The position numbers and the translations under genes were made by a program. DNA of 64,000 bases from Paramicrosporidium saccamoebae (Eukaryota > Rozellomycota). Shown here one piece after another: positions 40,872 through 49,971 of the stretch. The number at the start of each line of letters is the position of its first letter. Position 1 is the stretch's first letter. Location: contig MTSL01000048.1 of NCBI GenBank assembly GCA_002794465.1, forward strand, positions 18,535 through 82,534, written 5' to 3'. A model generated the notes under the pieces. That model ran no database searches. It had not been told where the DNA came from and saw only the letters and a list, made by a program, of their open reading frames with translations.

Positions 40872-41804
40872 ATGCAGTTGCGAATTCTTCTTGCCTTGAC
40901 TGCCGTTGCGTCGGCGAGCACCAAGCTTTTCGAGTATAATGGCAGCGGGGACCTGACTGCCCCCCTCGAGGAGCAATTCCGATATCTTGATTCGCTTTAT
41001 GACGAAGATACTGGCAAGCGTATTCCTCAGGCCCGGAATGGAGTTATGTGCCGCACCGCCGAGGGACTAGTTGTTGGGTGCAGTCCATCCCAATCCACTT
41101 TCTCACCTTCTATTCCAGGAGCTCAGTTTGTCTTGGGTGCCCGACCTCTGTTCCCCGTCCAACCTGGTAGTCTGGCCATAGAAGTGGCAAGCAGTGTCCA
41201 TATATATGGAGTTGAGAACCATCCCTTTGGTGACAAAGTCAAAGACCCGCACACTGACACGCGCCTTGCGTGCTCCACTATCGCCGTGATTGCAAGCGGC
41301 CGAATGTTCTTCAGCTTTACATTTACCAATGAGATGATCTATGCGTCAGTTCTTAAAGGATCGACTAAATCCGCACCGTCAGCCCTTCAGTATTTGATTC
41401 CATTGATCGCTACGAAGGCTGGAGTGATGCACAAAGTCAAATTCATATTTAATGATGATCTGAAGCGTATAGACTGGCTCGTCGACGAGCAATCGCTATT
41501 CTCGTGGCAACAGGACACAGTGATTGACAAAAAATATTTAATTGAACAGATAGGTGAAGACGCAGTCCTTAAATTTCCCACAAATGAAGTAGTCGTCGCA
41601 ACTGGAATTTTCACATTTTGGAATGATTTCCTGCCGCTGGAAGGAGAGCCAAAGGAGCATACGGCGGTGCTCGATCCGGCTACTCCCGAGCCAAACTTTT
41701 GCCTTAGTGAGCAAGCCCAGAATGCTGCAAAGTCAATTTTTAAAGATTGGAGCCCGGAAGTTATTTTAACCATCAAAAACATTACAGTTACTCGAGAATA
41801 CTGA
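40872..41804 (+). CDS. Secreted tandem-array protein 4 (subfamily C)
   Basis: 310 aa from MQLRILLALTAVASASTKLF, a textbook signal peptide. An upstream in-frame ATG (40827) would add 15 residues; the equivalent ATG in paralogue 7 runs into a stop after 12 codons, which argues that the downstream Met is the real start in both. Core: YGVENHPFGDKVKDPHTDTR, LACSTIAVIASGRMFFSFTF, TNEMIYASVL, YLIPLIATKAGVMHKVKFIF, IDWLVDEQSLFSW. It lacks the GFG(T/N) block seen in A and B, having VATGIFTFWNDF instead. Secreted, intronless, function unknown. Confidence 0.8.
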   Translation: MQLRILLALTAVASASTKLFEYNGSGDLTAPLEEQFRYLDSLYDEDTGKRIPQARNGVMCRTAEGLVVGCSPSQSTFSPSIPGAQFVLGARPLFPVQPGSLAIEVASSVHIYGVENHPFGDKVKDPHTDTRLACSTIAVIASGRMFFSFTFTNEMIYASVLKGSTKSAPSALQYLIPLIATKAGVMHKVKFIFNDDLKRIDWLVDEQSLFSWQQDTVIDKKYLIEQIGEDAVLKFPTNEVVVATGIFTFWNDFLPLEGEPKEHTAVLDPATPEPNFCLSEQAQNAAKSIFKDWSPEVILTIKNITVTREY

Positions 41805-42330
41805 ATAGACAAAGATGTCCTCTTTTAGATAAAATCTACATTCATTTGCCGGTTCATGAGACAGGTTTTACAGAATACGTCTCAAGCTCAGATAATGAGC
41901 GTATACCGGTCGATCACCAAGCGTTCCAAATATCGATGCATTGCCTCACAAAGAATAGGGTCTAAGGATTGCCTGCACAGACCGATTAATATCTCTCCAG
42001 ACCAAAAATCCCAATAAAGGATCTGTCGATGGGTGAAAACTCTCTTTTATTAAAGTATGTGGCTTCTTTACAGGTAGCCATTCCTAATATAGCCAAGCTG
42101 GCCTGCGGGGCCGCTATCTGGGTCGGACTCATCAATGATGAGTGGACGCGGTTTAACAGGATCTTTACTACTACGGACGGGTATGGCGGATCAAAATTCC
42201 TCAGCAATGAGTCCTGGCTACTACGGACAAGTGTCTGACGAATTAAAAATCTTCAATAAAGGACCGCTACTACAAATCTCACAAATGCTTCATTTCACAA
42301 TCTTGGGCCCTGGTTTCAGTGGCGGGTAAG
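41805..42330. other. Spacer with dispersed repeat family 2 (sense copy)
   Basis: About 42003-42172 holds a roughly 170-bp sequence found in reverse orientation at 61872-62029. Shared blocks include TTCTTTACAGGTAGCCATTC versus TTCTTCATAGGTAGCCATTC, and a CTGGGTCGGACT-CATCAATGATGAG-type core. No gene seen. The promoter of gene 5 should lie at the right end. Confidence 0.55.
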
Positions 42331-43278
42331 ATGAAGTGGTCAGGAATTTTGCTTTCGCTAGCCACTGTTGCGTCAGCGAGCAAGGTGCTTTTTGAATACG
42401 ACGGCAAAGAGCTGCCAATTACGGGACCTAAAAAACAATTTGAATATCTACCTATCAAAGATAGGCAGTCCCTGGGCCAGGACGGAAGACTGAGCATCAC
42501 CGCTGAGGGACTAGTGATTGACAGCAACCCGTTCAGGCATACAGTCCATTCTTACCAAGACCGCATCAAATTTCATATTGGATCCAGAAATCCAATTGAA
42601 CTTAATGGCATCACGACCGTTCATATGACTGGCAGTGTCCAGACATTTGGGGTTGAGAACCATCCCTTTGGCGACCAGGTTTCCAATCCTCAAAGCGACC
42701 CACGACTCGCTGCCGCAGCAATCACGGCCTATGGGGAGACTGGGGAACATTTTAGCTTTACATTCACTAATCAAAAGATATATGCGGGGATCAATGCGAT
42801 GCAAAGAGATGCGCTAACGGAGGCGATGACAGGTTTTACCGAATACCGCATTCCTCTGCTAGTCGATACGCAGGCTGGTAAGCAGCACGCCGTTCGGTTG
42901 ATATTTGACAAACTTTGGAAACGAGTTTTGTGGTACGTCGACGGACAGCTGATGTACGAGTGGAGGGAAGGCTCGGTTATTTCCAAAAATTATTGTGTTA
43001 CCAGATTTGGCTCTAAAATATCTCCCACTTTTCCTCGTGGAAAAACCATCAAGATTGGACTTGGGACTTCATCGGGATTAATGTCCTACGCGCCACGAGT
43101 GGGTGAATCCAAAGAGGATAGAGCACTGGTCATGTTGGAACCTGGCATGATCAATCCTAATGACGATGAAAAGGCCAATTATGTTAGTGAGTCAAGGGAG
43201 GAGGCATGGCGTCTGTGGGATCACGGTGCTGTTTTCACAGTCGGGAATGTAAAAGTCACCCAAACGTACAACGTCTAA
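42331..43278 (+). CDS. Secreted tandem-array protein 5 (subfamily D)
   Basis: 315 aa, signal peptide MKWSGILLSLATVASASKVL. It combines features of B (KVLFEYDGKELPITGPKKQF) and C (FGVENHPFGDQVSNPQSDPR, LAAAAITAYGETGEHFSFTF, TNQKIYAGIN, VDTQAGKQHAVRLIFDKLWK, LWYVDGQLMYEW). Possibly near the ancestral type or a recombinant of the two; this is inference. Intronless. It sits between the two B-C pairs. Confidence 0.8.
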   Translation: MKWSGILLSLATVASASKVLFEYDGKELPITGPKKQFEYLPIKDRQSLGQDGRLSITAEGLVIDSNPFRHTVHSYQDRIKFHIGSRNPIELNGITTVHMTGSVQTFGVENHPFGDQVSNPQSDPRLAAAAITAYGETGEHFSFTFTNQKIYAGINAMQRDALTEAMTGFTEYRIPLLVDTQAGKQHAVRLIFDKLWKRVLWYVDGQLMYEWREGSVISKNYCVTRFGSKISPTFPRGKTIKIGLGTSSGLMSYAPRVGESKEDRALVMLEPGMINPNDDEKANYVSESREEAWRLWDHGAVFTVGNVKVTQTYNV

Positions 43279-43496
43279 ATGGATTCGGATGCCACATCAT
43301 AATTAGATTGAGGTGTTGCGTGACCGTGCCTAAAATATATTGCTAGTCTGACCGATAATTTCACTGAATAAAGCAATCGCATTTCAAGCAATTTTCTCGA
43401 TTCGAAAGGATCTCTAAATTGCATGTAATCTAGCAAACCTATCTCATTATAATGCCATTTATATAATAAATGACGTACTTTATACGACATTGCACA

Positions 43497-44441
43497 ATGC
43501 TTCTCTGGACAGCGCTTCAGCTAGTATCGTTCGTGTCCGGTGCCAAGGTACTTTTCCAGTATAGAGGAAACAGGCTGTGTTCCATCGGCCCAAAGGGTTC
43601 TTTTAAATATTTTGAGGGTCCTGGCTTTACTGCGAATGACGGAGAGCTCTCAGTTGAAGGCGGATGTCTTGTCGTGAACAGCTATCCATTTAAGCAAAGT
43701 CGGTCCGATATATCTGATACCACCAAGTTTCACTTGTCCACAAATCGTGCCTTTCAATACAAAACAGGGAAGGTGATTGTTCAAATGACTGGCAGCGCAA
43801 TAATGCACGGTGTAGAAGATAACCCCTTCGGAGAGGGTTACGCGCTTTCTAGGATTGACTCACGACTAGCCACTTCCGTGTTTGGTGTGCGGGATGCTTG
43901 TGGGCAGGCGTTTAACTTTCTTATTGTAAATGGCGAGGTCAGCGCTATGATCCACGCACCGTTCAGTACATCACCCGGCCCAACTGTTACCAGTACCATG
44001 TCCTATAACATTCCGCTGGTCAATACGCAGGCGGGGGAAGAGCACACTTTGGCCCTGATTTTTGATGCTGCTGCTCAGTCAGTGTCCTGGTCGGTTGACG
44101 GGACAATCCACTACACCTGGACAGTCGATTCACAGATCCCTCAAGAGAACTGTGTCCTTCGGTGGGGCGATCCAAACCGCTTCACCTACCCAAGAAAGTT
44201 TACTGTCGGGTTCGGGAACTATGCAGGCTTAGCATACTATCCGCCCGTGAGCGCCGCTAAAGCCTTTGATGTAGAATACAAAGGACTCGTAAATCTCCCT
44301 TCTCTACCAATGCTTCTAAATCCGCAAACCGGTGAACCTGCAGAGTTCATTACTGACTCGAGTGAGCAAAAAGCCCGTGTCTGGGATCGAGGAGCTGTCC
44401 TGAGAATCAGGGACATTATTGTCACTCATAATGACGCGTAA
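43497..44441 (+). CDS. Secreted tandem-array protein 6 (subfamily B)
   Basis: 314 aa from MLLWTALQLVSFVSGAKVLF; the ATG at 43470 is in frame but would put charged residues ahead of the signal. Paralogue of gene 3: GVEDNPFGEGYALSRIDSRL, FNFLIVNGEVSAMIHAPF, TQAGEEHTLALIFDAAAQSV, WSVDGTIHYTWTVDSQIPQE, FTVGFGNYAGLAYYPP, C-terminal WDRGAVLRIRDIIVTH. The middle 126 bp (44028-44153) differ from gene 3 at only about five positions by eye, far less than the flanks, as gene conversion would leave. Intronless. Confidence 0.8.
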   Translation: MLLWTALQLVSFVSGAKVLFQYRGNRLCSIGPKGSFKYFEGPGFTANDGELSVEGGCLVVNSYPFKQSRSDISDTTKFHLSTNRAFQYKTGKVIVQMTGSAIMHGVEDNPFGEGYALSRIDSRLATSVFGVRDACGQAFNFLIVNGEVSAMIHAPFSTSPGPTVTSTMSYNIPLVNTQAGEEHTLALIFDAAAQSVSWSVDGTIHYTWTVDSQIPQENCVLRWGDPNRFTYPRKFTVGFGNYAGLAYYPPVSAAKAFDVEYKGLVNLPSLPMLLNPQTGEPAEFITDSSEQKARVWDRGAVLRIRDIIVTHNDA

Positions 44442-44773
44442 ACCTTTTTGAGGTAAAGATTCCTTATTTGGAGAATGGGGAGAGTCGAAGGCTATATAAA
44501 AAACTCTCTATTGGAATCTTGGTTTGCAGTTACATCCTCGTACGCATACGTGAGAGCCTTGGATTAGGCCCAAGATTTAATTATCCAGTCGCGCGCTCAG
44601 CTGGGCTGCATAGGCCATTTTACTGTTACCATAATGAACAAAGAGATGTAATATTTCATGCTTGTAACATCTTTGTATTAAATGGACCAATGAAAAGGAG
44701 TCTGGCTAGAATCCATTAAGATGCAATCTCGAGATACCGATACCACCCCCTCGGATTAGTGGCTGGATTTAAT

Positions 44774-45688
44774 ATGCGGTTGCGGATTCTTCTTGCCTTG
44801 ACTACCGTTGCGTCGGCGAGCACCAAGCTTTTCGAGTATAATGGCAGCGAGAACCCGATTGCATTCCCCAATGGGAAATTTCGCTGTCTTGACTCGCCTT
44901 ATAATGAAGACACTGGTGAGAATATCCCTCAGAGCCAGAATGGAGATTTATGTCCCACTCCCGAAGGACTAATTATTGAGTGCAGCCCGTCCCACCTCAT
45001 TCAACCACAGTTCGTTCCAGGAGCTCAGTTCTTCATGTATACCGACGCTCAGTTTCCCGTCCAGCCCGGTAAGCTGGCCATAGAAATGACAAGCAGTGTC
45101 CATATTTATGGAGTTGAGGACCATCCCTTTGGTGACAAAGTTCAGGACCCGCACAAGGACCCACTTCTTGCATGCACCGCTATTACTGTGCATCCACACA
45201 GTGACATGCTGTTCAGCTTTGTATTCACCAATGAAGCGATCTATGCTTTTGTTACTAAATTACTAACGAGACCTGAGCAGCCAGGCGCTCAATATCTAAT
45301 TCCGTTGATCACTACGCGAGCTGGGGCAGTGCATACGACCAAATTTATATTGAATAATGATTCGAAGAGTATCAACTGGCTCATTGATGGGGAACAGCAA
45401 TACTCGTGGCAACAAGGCGCAGAGATTAGCGAAATCTACTTACTTAGACGACCCGGTGAGAATGCGGTCTTCCAGTTTCCCACAGGTAAAGTCGGAGCCT
45501 CGGTTGGAATTTTGAGTTTTTGGGACGAGCTTAAGGGGGAGCGCACGACGTCACTCGATCTTGATACTCTGGGGGTAAATCCTACCTTTGGTGAGCAAGC
45601 CCAGAAGTTGGCAGAGTCAGTTGACAATAAATGGAGTCCGAAAGTCATTTTCACCATCAACAGCATCACAGTCACTCAAGAATACTAA
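44774..45688 (+). CDS. Secreted tandem-array protein 7 (subfamily C)
   Basis: 304 aa from MRLRILLALTTVASASTKLF. Paralogue of gene 4 including upstream DNA: both have AATCCATTAAGATGCAATCT before the gene, but here the upstream ATG (44721) hits TAG after 12 codons, making a short uORF. Core: YGVEDHPFGDKVQDPHKDPL, LACTAITVHPHSDMLFSFVF, TNEAIYAFV, YLIPLITTRAGAVHTTKFIL, INWLIDGEQQYSWQQ. Last member of the array; the next gene is Est1/Smg7. Secreted, intronless. Confidence 0.8.
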   Translation: MRLRILLALTTVASASTKLFEYNGSENPIAFPNGKFRCLDSPYNEDTGENIPQSQNGDLCPTPEGLIIECSPSHLIQPQFVPGAQFFMYTDAQFPVQPGKLAIEMTSSVHIYGVEDHPFGDKVQDPHKDPLLACTAITVHPHSDMLFSFVFTNEAIYAFVTKLLTRPEQPGAQYLIPLITTRAGAVHTTKFILNNDSKSINWLIDGEQQYSWQQGAEISEIYLLRRPGENAVFQFPTGKVGASVGILSFWDELKGERTTSLDLDTLGVNPTFGEQAQKLAESVDNKWSPKVIFTINSITVTQEY

Positions 45689-46357
45689 CTAAATGGAAAT
45701 GCCACATAAGTAAAATTTACATCCACATGTCAGTTCAATGGATAGGTCTTTAGGGATAGGCCACCATCCCTCAATTTAGGAAAGCCTGCTGCCGCAAATA
45801 GTAGATGCGTACTGGACAACCGTTAAACGTTCAAAATCTCGATCCAGTAACCCACACGGAGTATTCAAGTTTAAGGGTCGGCTCCTTAGACCGGCCAGTG
45901 TATATTGATAGACCAGAGATTTTGATAAGGAGCATTTACCACACCCTACGCTTGACGACAATGTTCGTAATCATTGGTAAGAGTTAAGATGGTAATGTAG
46001 AGGACCGATTGCCATGTTCTTTGAAAATAGTTCCTAGTTTGGGGACTACATATTGGTGTGATAGGGTGAATCGATTGGCTGGGTATTTGAGAGCAGTGAG
46101 AGCTGTATTCTTGCGATTTTAGAATTAGCGGCGAACGAGTTCTTATCCCGCTCCATGTCACCCCATCTCGTCTCTTCCCACCTGACAAGGTCCGTGGTAC
46201 TATTCCCATTACGCGACATGTGGATCCTTTCTTTTAATTGATAATCTTTACTAATTGTCCATAAATAAAATTTCAGCAAATCGTGCCACTATTTCACACT
46301 GTAATGATTAAAGTAAAAGAAATTATCAGTCGCTTCGTTTTGGTGGATGCCGTTTGA
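45689..46357. other. Intergenic region with degenerate LTR-like copy
   Basis: Apart from the LTR-like segment at 45990-46218 no feature is seen. It separates the secreted-protein array from the Est1/Smg7 gene. Confidence 0.45.
45990..46218 (+). mobile_element. Degenerate solo-LTR-like copy
   Basis: It ends CCCATTACGCGACA like the other copies and shares GAAAATAGTTCCTAGTTTGG and CTCGTCTCTTCCCACCTGAC blocks with 14478-14702, but the left end is worn (TGGTAATGTAGAGG) and no target-site duplication is visible. An old copy. Confidence 0.55.
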
Positions 46358-48286
46358 ATGGAAGAACGACGCAAAGTCACCACGACACAACTTTACAACC
46401 GTATCTTGGAATGCGAAGAGCGTTTTGACCGTCTTTCCTTTGACCTGCTCGCCAGCATGCGCTCTGGAGACCATGGCCGGGTTCAGTGGCTCGAAGCTCG
46501 ATATCTTTTAAAATTGCTCCATGAAGAGTTGCTGACAGCAGATGTGGAGTTTGTAGCCAAGAGCCAGTTGCTTGAGCCGTTGTGGAGACGGCTTTACTAC
46601 GGGGTGGTGGAACAGGCTCGGAGGGCAGAGGATGAACAAGTGGGGTTGGAGGTGCTGGCCTTGATTGACGAGGGTCTTGGGTTCTTTATGATCCTGTGCT
46701 ACAGGCTGCAGAAGGCTCTCGATGCGTTCAAGGACGATATGCCCCTATTTATCAGAACAATTTCGAAAAAAAAAGTAGTGCCGGTGGATCTTGTTAATGG
46801 TCTTATCTATGAGAGTCTCGTATACATGGGAGATCTGATGCGATATCGACACGGTTCTGTCTCAACCCAGCAGGCTGATTTGTCGCTGGCTGAGGGACAG
46901 TACAAACGAGCAGCCAAGTTACTTCCTGACCTTGGTCATGCCTACAACCAGCTAGCAGTTTTGTGTTGCATCCAAGATGAAGTCCTTCACGCCATCACAT
47001 ATTACCTGCGGGCAGCCATGTCCGTGACGCCATTCCCAAAGTCTACCGATAATCTGCTGGCAATTTGTCGTCGAGTGGTCAACATCCCCGAGGAACGGCT
47101 TGCACTCTCAGAGGACCCTGCGATGGCGGCATTCTTTGGTCTTTTAGCGCGATTGATGGCAGCAGTGATTGTGCACGACACTACCAGAAACACACAGTCG
47201 GTTCATCTCGAATCAATCACTAGCGGACTGGCAAAGCTCTTGCCGAGGTTGCAATTCGACTTGAAACCGAAAGAATTGGATGTTCTGCACCATTTGCTGA
47301 TGGGGATGATTCTCTCGGTAGAGTTCTTGCAACACCAAAGTGATGATGGACGCTCTCGCTATCTGTCAGCCAGTCAGATGCGTTTAGTGTTATGGATCAT
47401 TTGCTGCTGTGAAAAGTTTCTGTTGACAAAAATGATTTCAATCGTCTCGCCAGTCTGTCTTTGGTTTACACGGAGCGATATAATCAAGAGAATTCTTAGC
47501 ACTGATGCGGTTACCATACCGTTCGATGAGGCCTGGTCGAGATTCCTGCGGGTATTGGCGGAATCTCGTGCAGAATTGGGGGATCTGTCAGTTAGCTGCA
47601 CCAACGAGCTCTTGCTAGGGACAAGGCCCTTTGGACATTTTGAATTGGAATCGCCGCAGGATTGTATTAAGAAGGCGATTAAAGTGCTCGCTGATGAACA
47701 TTTCCTCCTCATCTATGACCCTGATGCCGACAGCTACTACTTGCGAGAAGAGACGAGCAGAAAAGACCTGCTGGGGACCCGCTTAGCAAAACAGAAACTT
47801 ACCAGGGAGGTTTTAAGCCTACAAAGTTCTATTCCAAAAGAAGTGTTATTCGAGTCTACTTGGCATTTGGTCGATGCTGAGACACTGTTGAAATTTTGGA
47901 ACTTGATCGAACCGCGTCTGGAGGCCCGCTCGTTTCGATTGATCATTACCCTTGCCGTTCTGCGATTCCTGGATGTTGCTAAAGCCGATCCCGGACATAT
48001 GATTGTCGCACGGCAGATTATGCGCTGCATTGCGTCGTTTAGCAAAAAGATTGACTCTCCCGTTCATTTGCAACATCCCTCAGAGATTAGCGAGACTGCG
48101 CTCCCTGCTCTGGCGAAACATCACAAGGCGCTCTTGTCGGCATATTATTTCTACAAACAGCCGCGGGGTTTGAAACCGTTGGTTATTCTATCCAACGATC
48201 CACTCTTGGATGGGATACTGAGCAAGCTTAACGTTGATCATGTTTCCAATATTGAAAAATATCTACTACCAAAACAATCGCAATAA
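46358..48286 (+). CDS. Est1/Smg7-like protein (14-3-3/TPR fold, no PIN domain)
   Basis: 642 aa, no intron. N-terminal helices include EPLWRRLYYGVVEQARRAED and GLIYESLVYMGDLMRYRHG, then AEGQYKRAAKLLPDLGHAYN, QLAVLCCIQDEVLHAITYYL, RAAMSVTPFPKSTDNLL. This is the Est1/Smg5/Smg7 phosphoserine-binding TPR pattern. No PIN nuclease domain follows, so it is nearer Smg7/Ebs1/Est1 than Smg5/6. Possible roles are nonsense-mediated decay and telomerase recruitment. The stop codon overlaps AATAAA (48282-48287). Confidence 0.85.
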   Translation: MEERRKVTTTQLYNRILECEERFDRLSFDLLASMRSGDHGRVQWLEARYLLKLLHEELLTADVEFVAKSQLLEPLWRRLYYGVVEQARRAEDEQVGLEVLALIDEGLGFFMILCYRLQKALDAFKDDMPLFIRTISKKKVVPVDLVNGLIYESLVYMGDLMRYRHGSVSTQQADLSLAEGQYKRAAKLLPDLGHAYNQLAVLCCIQDEVLHAITYYLRAAMSVTPFPKSTDNLLAICRRVVNIPEERLALSEDPAMAAFFGLLARLMAAVIVHDTTRNTQSVHLESITSGLAKLLPRLQFDLKPKELDVLHHLLMGMILSVEFLQHQSDDGRSRYLSASQMRLVLWIICCCEKFLLTKMISIVSPVCLWFTRSDIIKRILSTDAVTIPFDEAWSRFLRVLAESRAELGDLSVSCTNELLLGTRPFGHFELESPQDCIKKAIKVLADEHFLLIYDPDADSYYLREETSRKDLLGTRLAKQKLTREVLSLQSSIPKEVLFESTWHLVDAETLLKFWNLIEPRLEARSFRLIITLAVLRFLDVAKADPGHMIVARQIMRCIASFSKKIDSPVHLQHPSEISETALPALAKHHKALLSAYYFYKQPRGLKPLVILSNDPLLDGILSKLNVDHVSNIEKYLLPKQSQ

Positions 48287-48813
48287 AGTTGGCGTTTGTA
48301 CTAAAGATCCTGCTAGTGGGTAGAAAAGGTACCTTGTTAAAAATTGTGATTGGGGCCTGGATTGGGATTGTCAACGACAGGCAGAATTTGTAGCTAAACA
48401 AAAGATTACCTTAATGATGGAATATTTATAGGTAGCCATTCTCAATATGACTGGCAAGAGCTCCAAGCATTAGCGGATACTACCTTACAATGGCTTTTAC
48501 TCAAGCTTTAGCGCTTGTTGCGGCCACCAGCACAATTGGATAATTATATCCTTCCTCAGATTACGCATCCGAGTAAAGGTAATTGAGTGTTGCGTAGTGG
48601 GGATAATACTACAGACGGGAAGGGGGGTTGTTCACTGCTAATCCTATAATAGTATGGAGACACATCTCACTGTCCTCAAACACTCAGTTCATCAGTCCAC
48701 TTTATCACACAAATGTGTCGTCTCCAAACTAGGGAACCATTCTCAAATACCCAGCCAATCAATCCTCTACGTCACATAAGCATAGCAGATTGGCTGACGA
48801 ATTAGCCAAATCC
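48287..48813. other. Intergenic region with repeat fragments
   Basis: Holds a fragment of repeat family 2 (about 48405-48470, with ATTTATAGGTAGCCATTCTC) and an antisense LTR-like copy (48588-48776). No gene seen. The methyltransferase start lies 37 bp after the LTR end, so that LTR may serve as or disturb its promoter. Confidence 0.5.
48588..48776 (-). mobile_element. Solo-LTR-like element, antisense copy
   Basis: On the plus strand it reads TGTTGCGTAGTGGGGATAAT at the left and CTCTACGTCACA at the right, which is the reverse of the other copies (TGTGACGTAGAGG ... CCCACTACGC). Flanks TGAG and TAAG agree in three of four bases, perhaps a mutated 4-bp duplication. 189 bp. Confidence 0.65.
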
Positions 48814-49868
48814 ATGTTTCCAGTATCGGAGAATACCAAGCTCTGGGAGGCAGTAAAGAATGAACATGTTTACAGTTTTTAGGTCTCGAACCAATACGAG
48901 TTGTCTCTTTTGGCAGTGGCCATCGAGCGTGGACTCATTAAAGCGCTTTCTGAAGGACCAAAGAGCCGAGACGATATTACAGCAGTGGGTATATTTGGAC
49001 CTCGAGCATACGATGCAATTGTCCCAGCTCTCATCTGCGACGGATATCTCATTAGAATCGACGGAAAATTGTACTTGACTGGTATATTGACTGGCCGTTC
49101 TTAATACTAGCACTGGGACAAACATTCTTAAAAGTTGGCAGCCCTTATAGCTGGGAAACAGTAATCAACTGTTTTGCCGTTGAACCCACAGCCATCCTGC
49201 ACAAGATTGACAACGAGATTCACGGCGAAGATCGAAATGCCAGCAAAGTACCGAGGAACTGGCGCATCAATGGCCCATCGGACTGTGAAGCGGCAAATTT
49301 CGCAAGTCTTATGAACAGCAAGTCAGCCGCACCTGCTGAAGCATTTGCCACAATAGATTTCCGCACTCTGTTTGGCACGAGGCGGCTTTTGGATATTGGT
49401 GGTGGGGCCGGTACTTATTCAGATCGGATTGCGGCTAAACACGATATCCAATGCACAGTGCTGGAAATGTCTGCAATGGCAAGATGCGTCCCGCAATATT
49501 GCAACTCGAGAGTAGAGGTAGTGACAGGCGATGCCTTACAATCACTACCTACAGGATACGACACCCATTTGCTTTGCGACACATTGCACATGTTTGATCG
49601 CAACGATGCACTCGCCATCTTGCGCAATTGCTACTCTGCACTGCCTGCTGGCGGAGTTCTTCTTATCAGCAGTTCAATGCTCGATGACGGCGGCTGTTCA
49701 CCACGCAACTCGGTGTACTTTTATGTGCACATGTTTGTGACTGGCGCTGGTTCACGGTACACGCCGACTGAATTCAGGGAGCTACTCAGTGAGGCTGGGT
49801 TTGGGGAAATTCAGTTTCAGCCCTACTATGCCCACTACATGCTGGTTAGCGCGAGTAAACAAAGATGA
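48814..49868 (+). CDS. SAM-dependent O-methyltransferase (plant/fungal type II)
   Basis: 331 aa after removing introns at 48853-48882 (30 nt) and 49082-49110 (29 nt). An N-terminal winged-helix dimerisation part (LSLLAVAIERGLIKALSEGP, DGYLIRIDGKLYLT) precedes the Rossmann domain with motif I LLDIGGGAGTYSDRIAAKH, VLEMSAMA, VEVVTGDAL, DTHLLCDTLHMFDRNDAL and a PAGGVLLI strand. It resembles caffeate/hydroxyneurosporene-type O-methyltransferases; the catalytic His would be in LHMFD. Substrate unknown. The promoter is adjacent to an antisense LTR. The next gene follows on the same strand after a microsatellite. Confidence 0.88.
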
Positions 49869-49911
49869 GGGTGTGAAAAGGATAAATGTATTGCTATTGC
49901 CTTATTACCGA

Positions 49912-49971
49912 ATCCCTGCATCCCTGCATCCCTGTATTACTGTATTACTGTATTACTGTATTACTGTATTG
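49912..49971. repeat. Microsatellite, 8-bp units
   Basis: CATCCCTG repeated about three times, then TGTATTAC repeated about four times, immediately before the first usable ATG of the next gene. It makes the open frame upstream of that ATG look coding when it is not. Confidence 0.8.

Noticed and set aside
49789-49971. N-terminal extension of the Tpa1-like open frame
   Set aside because: It overlaps the methyltransferase 3' end in another frame and then runs through a microsatellite; no ATG-led coding content.
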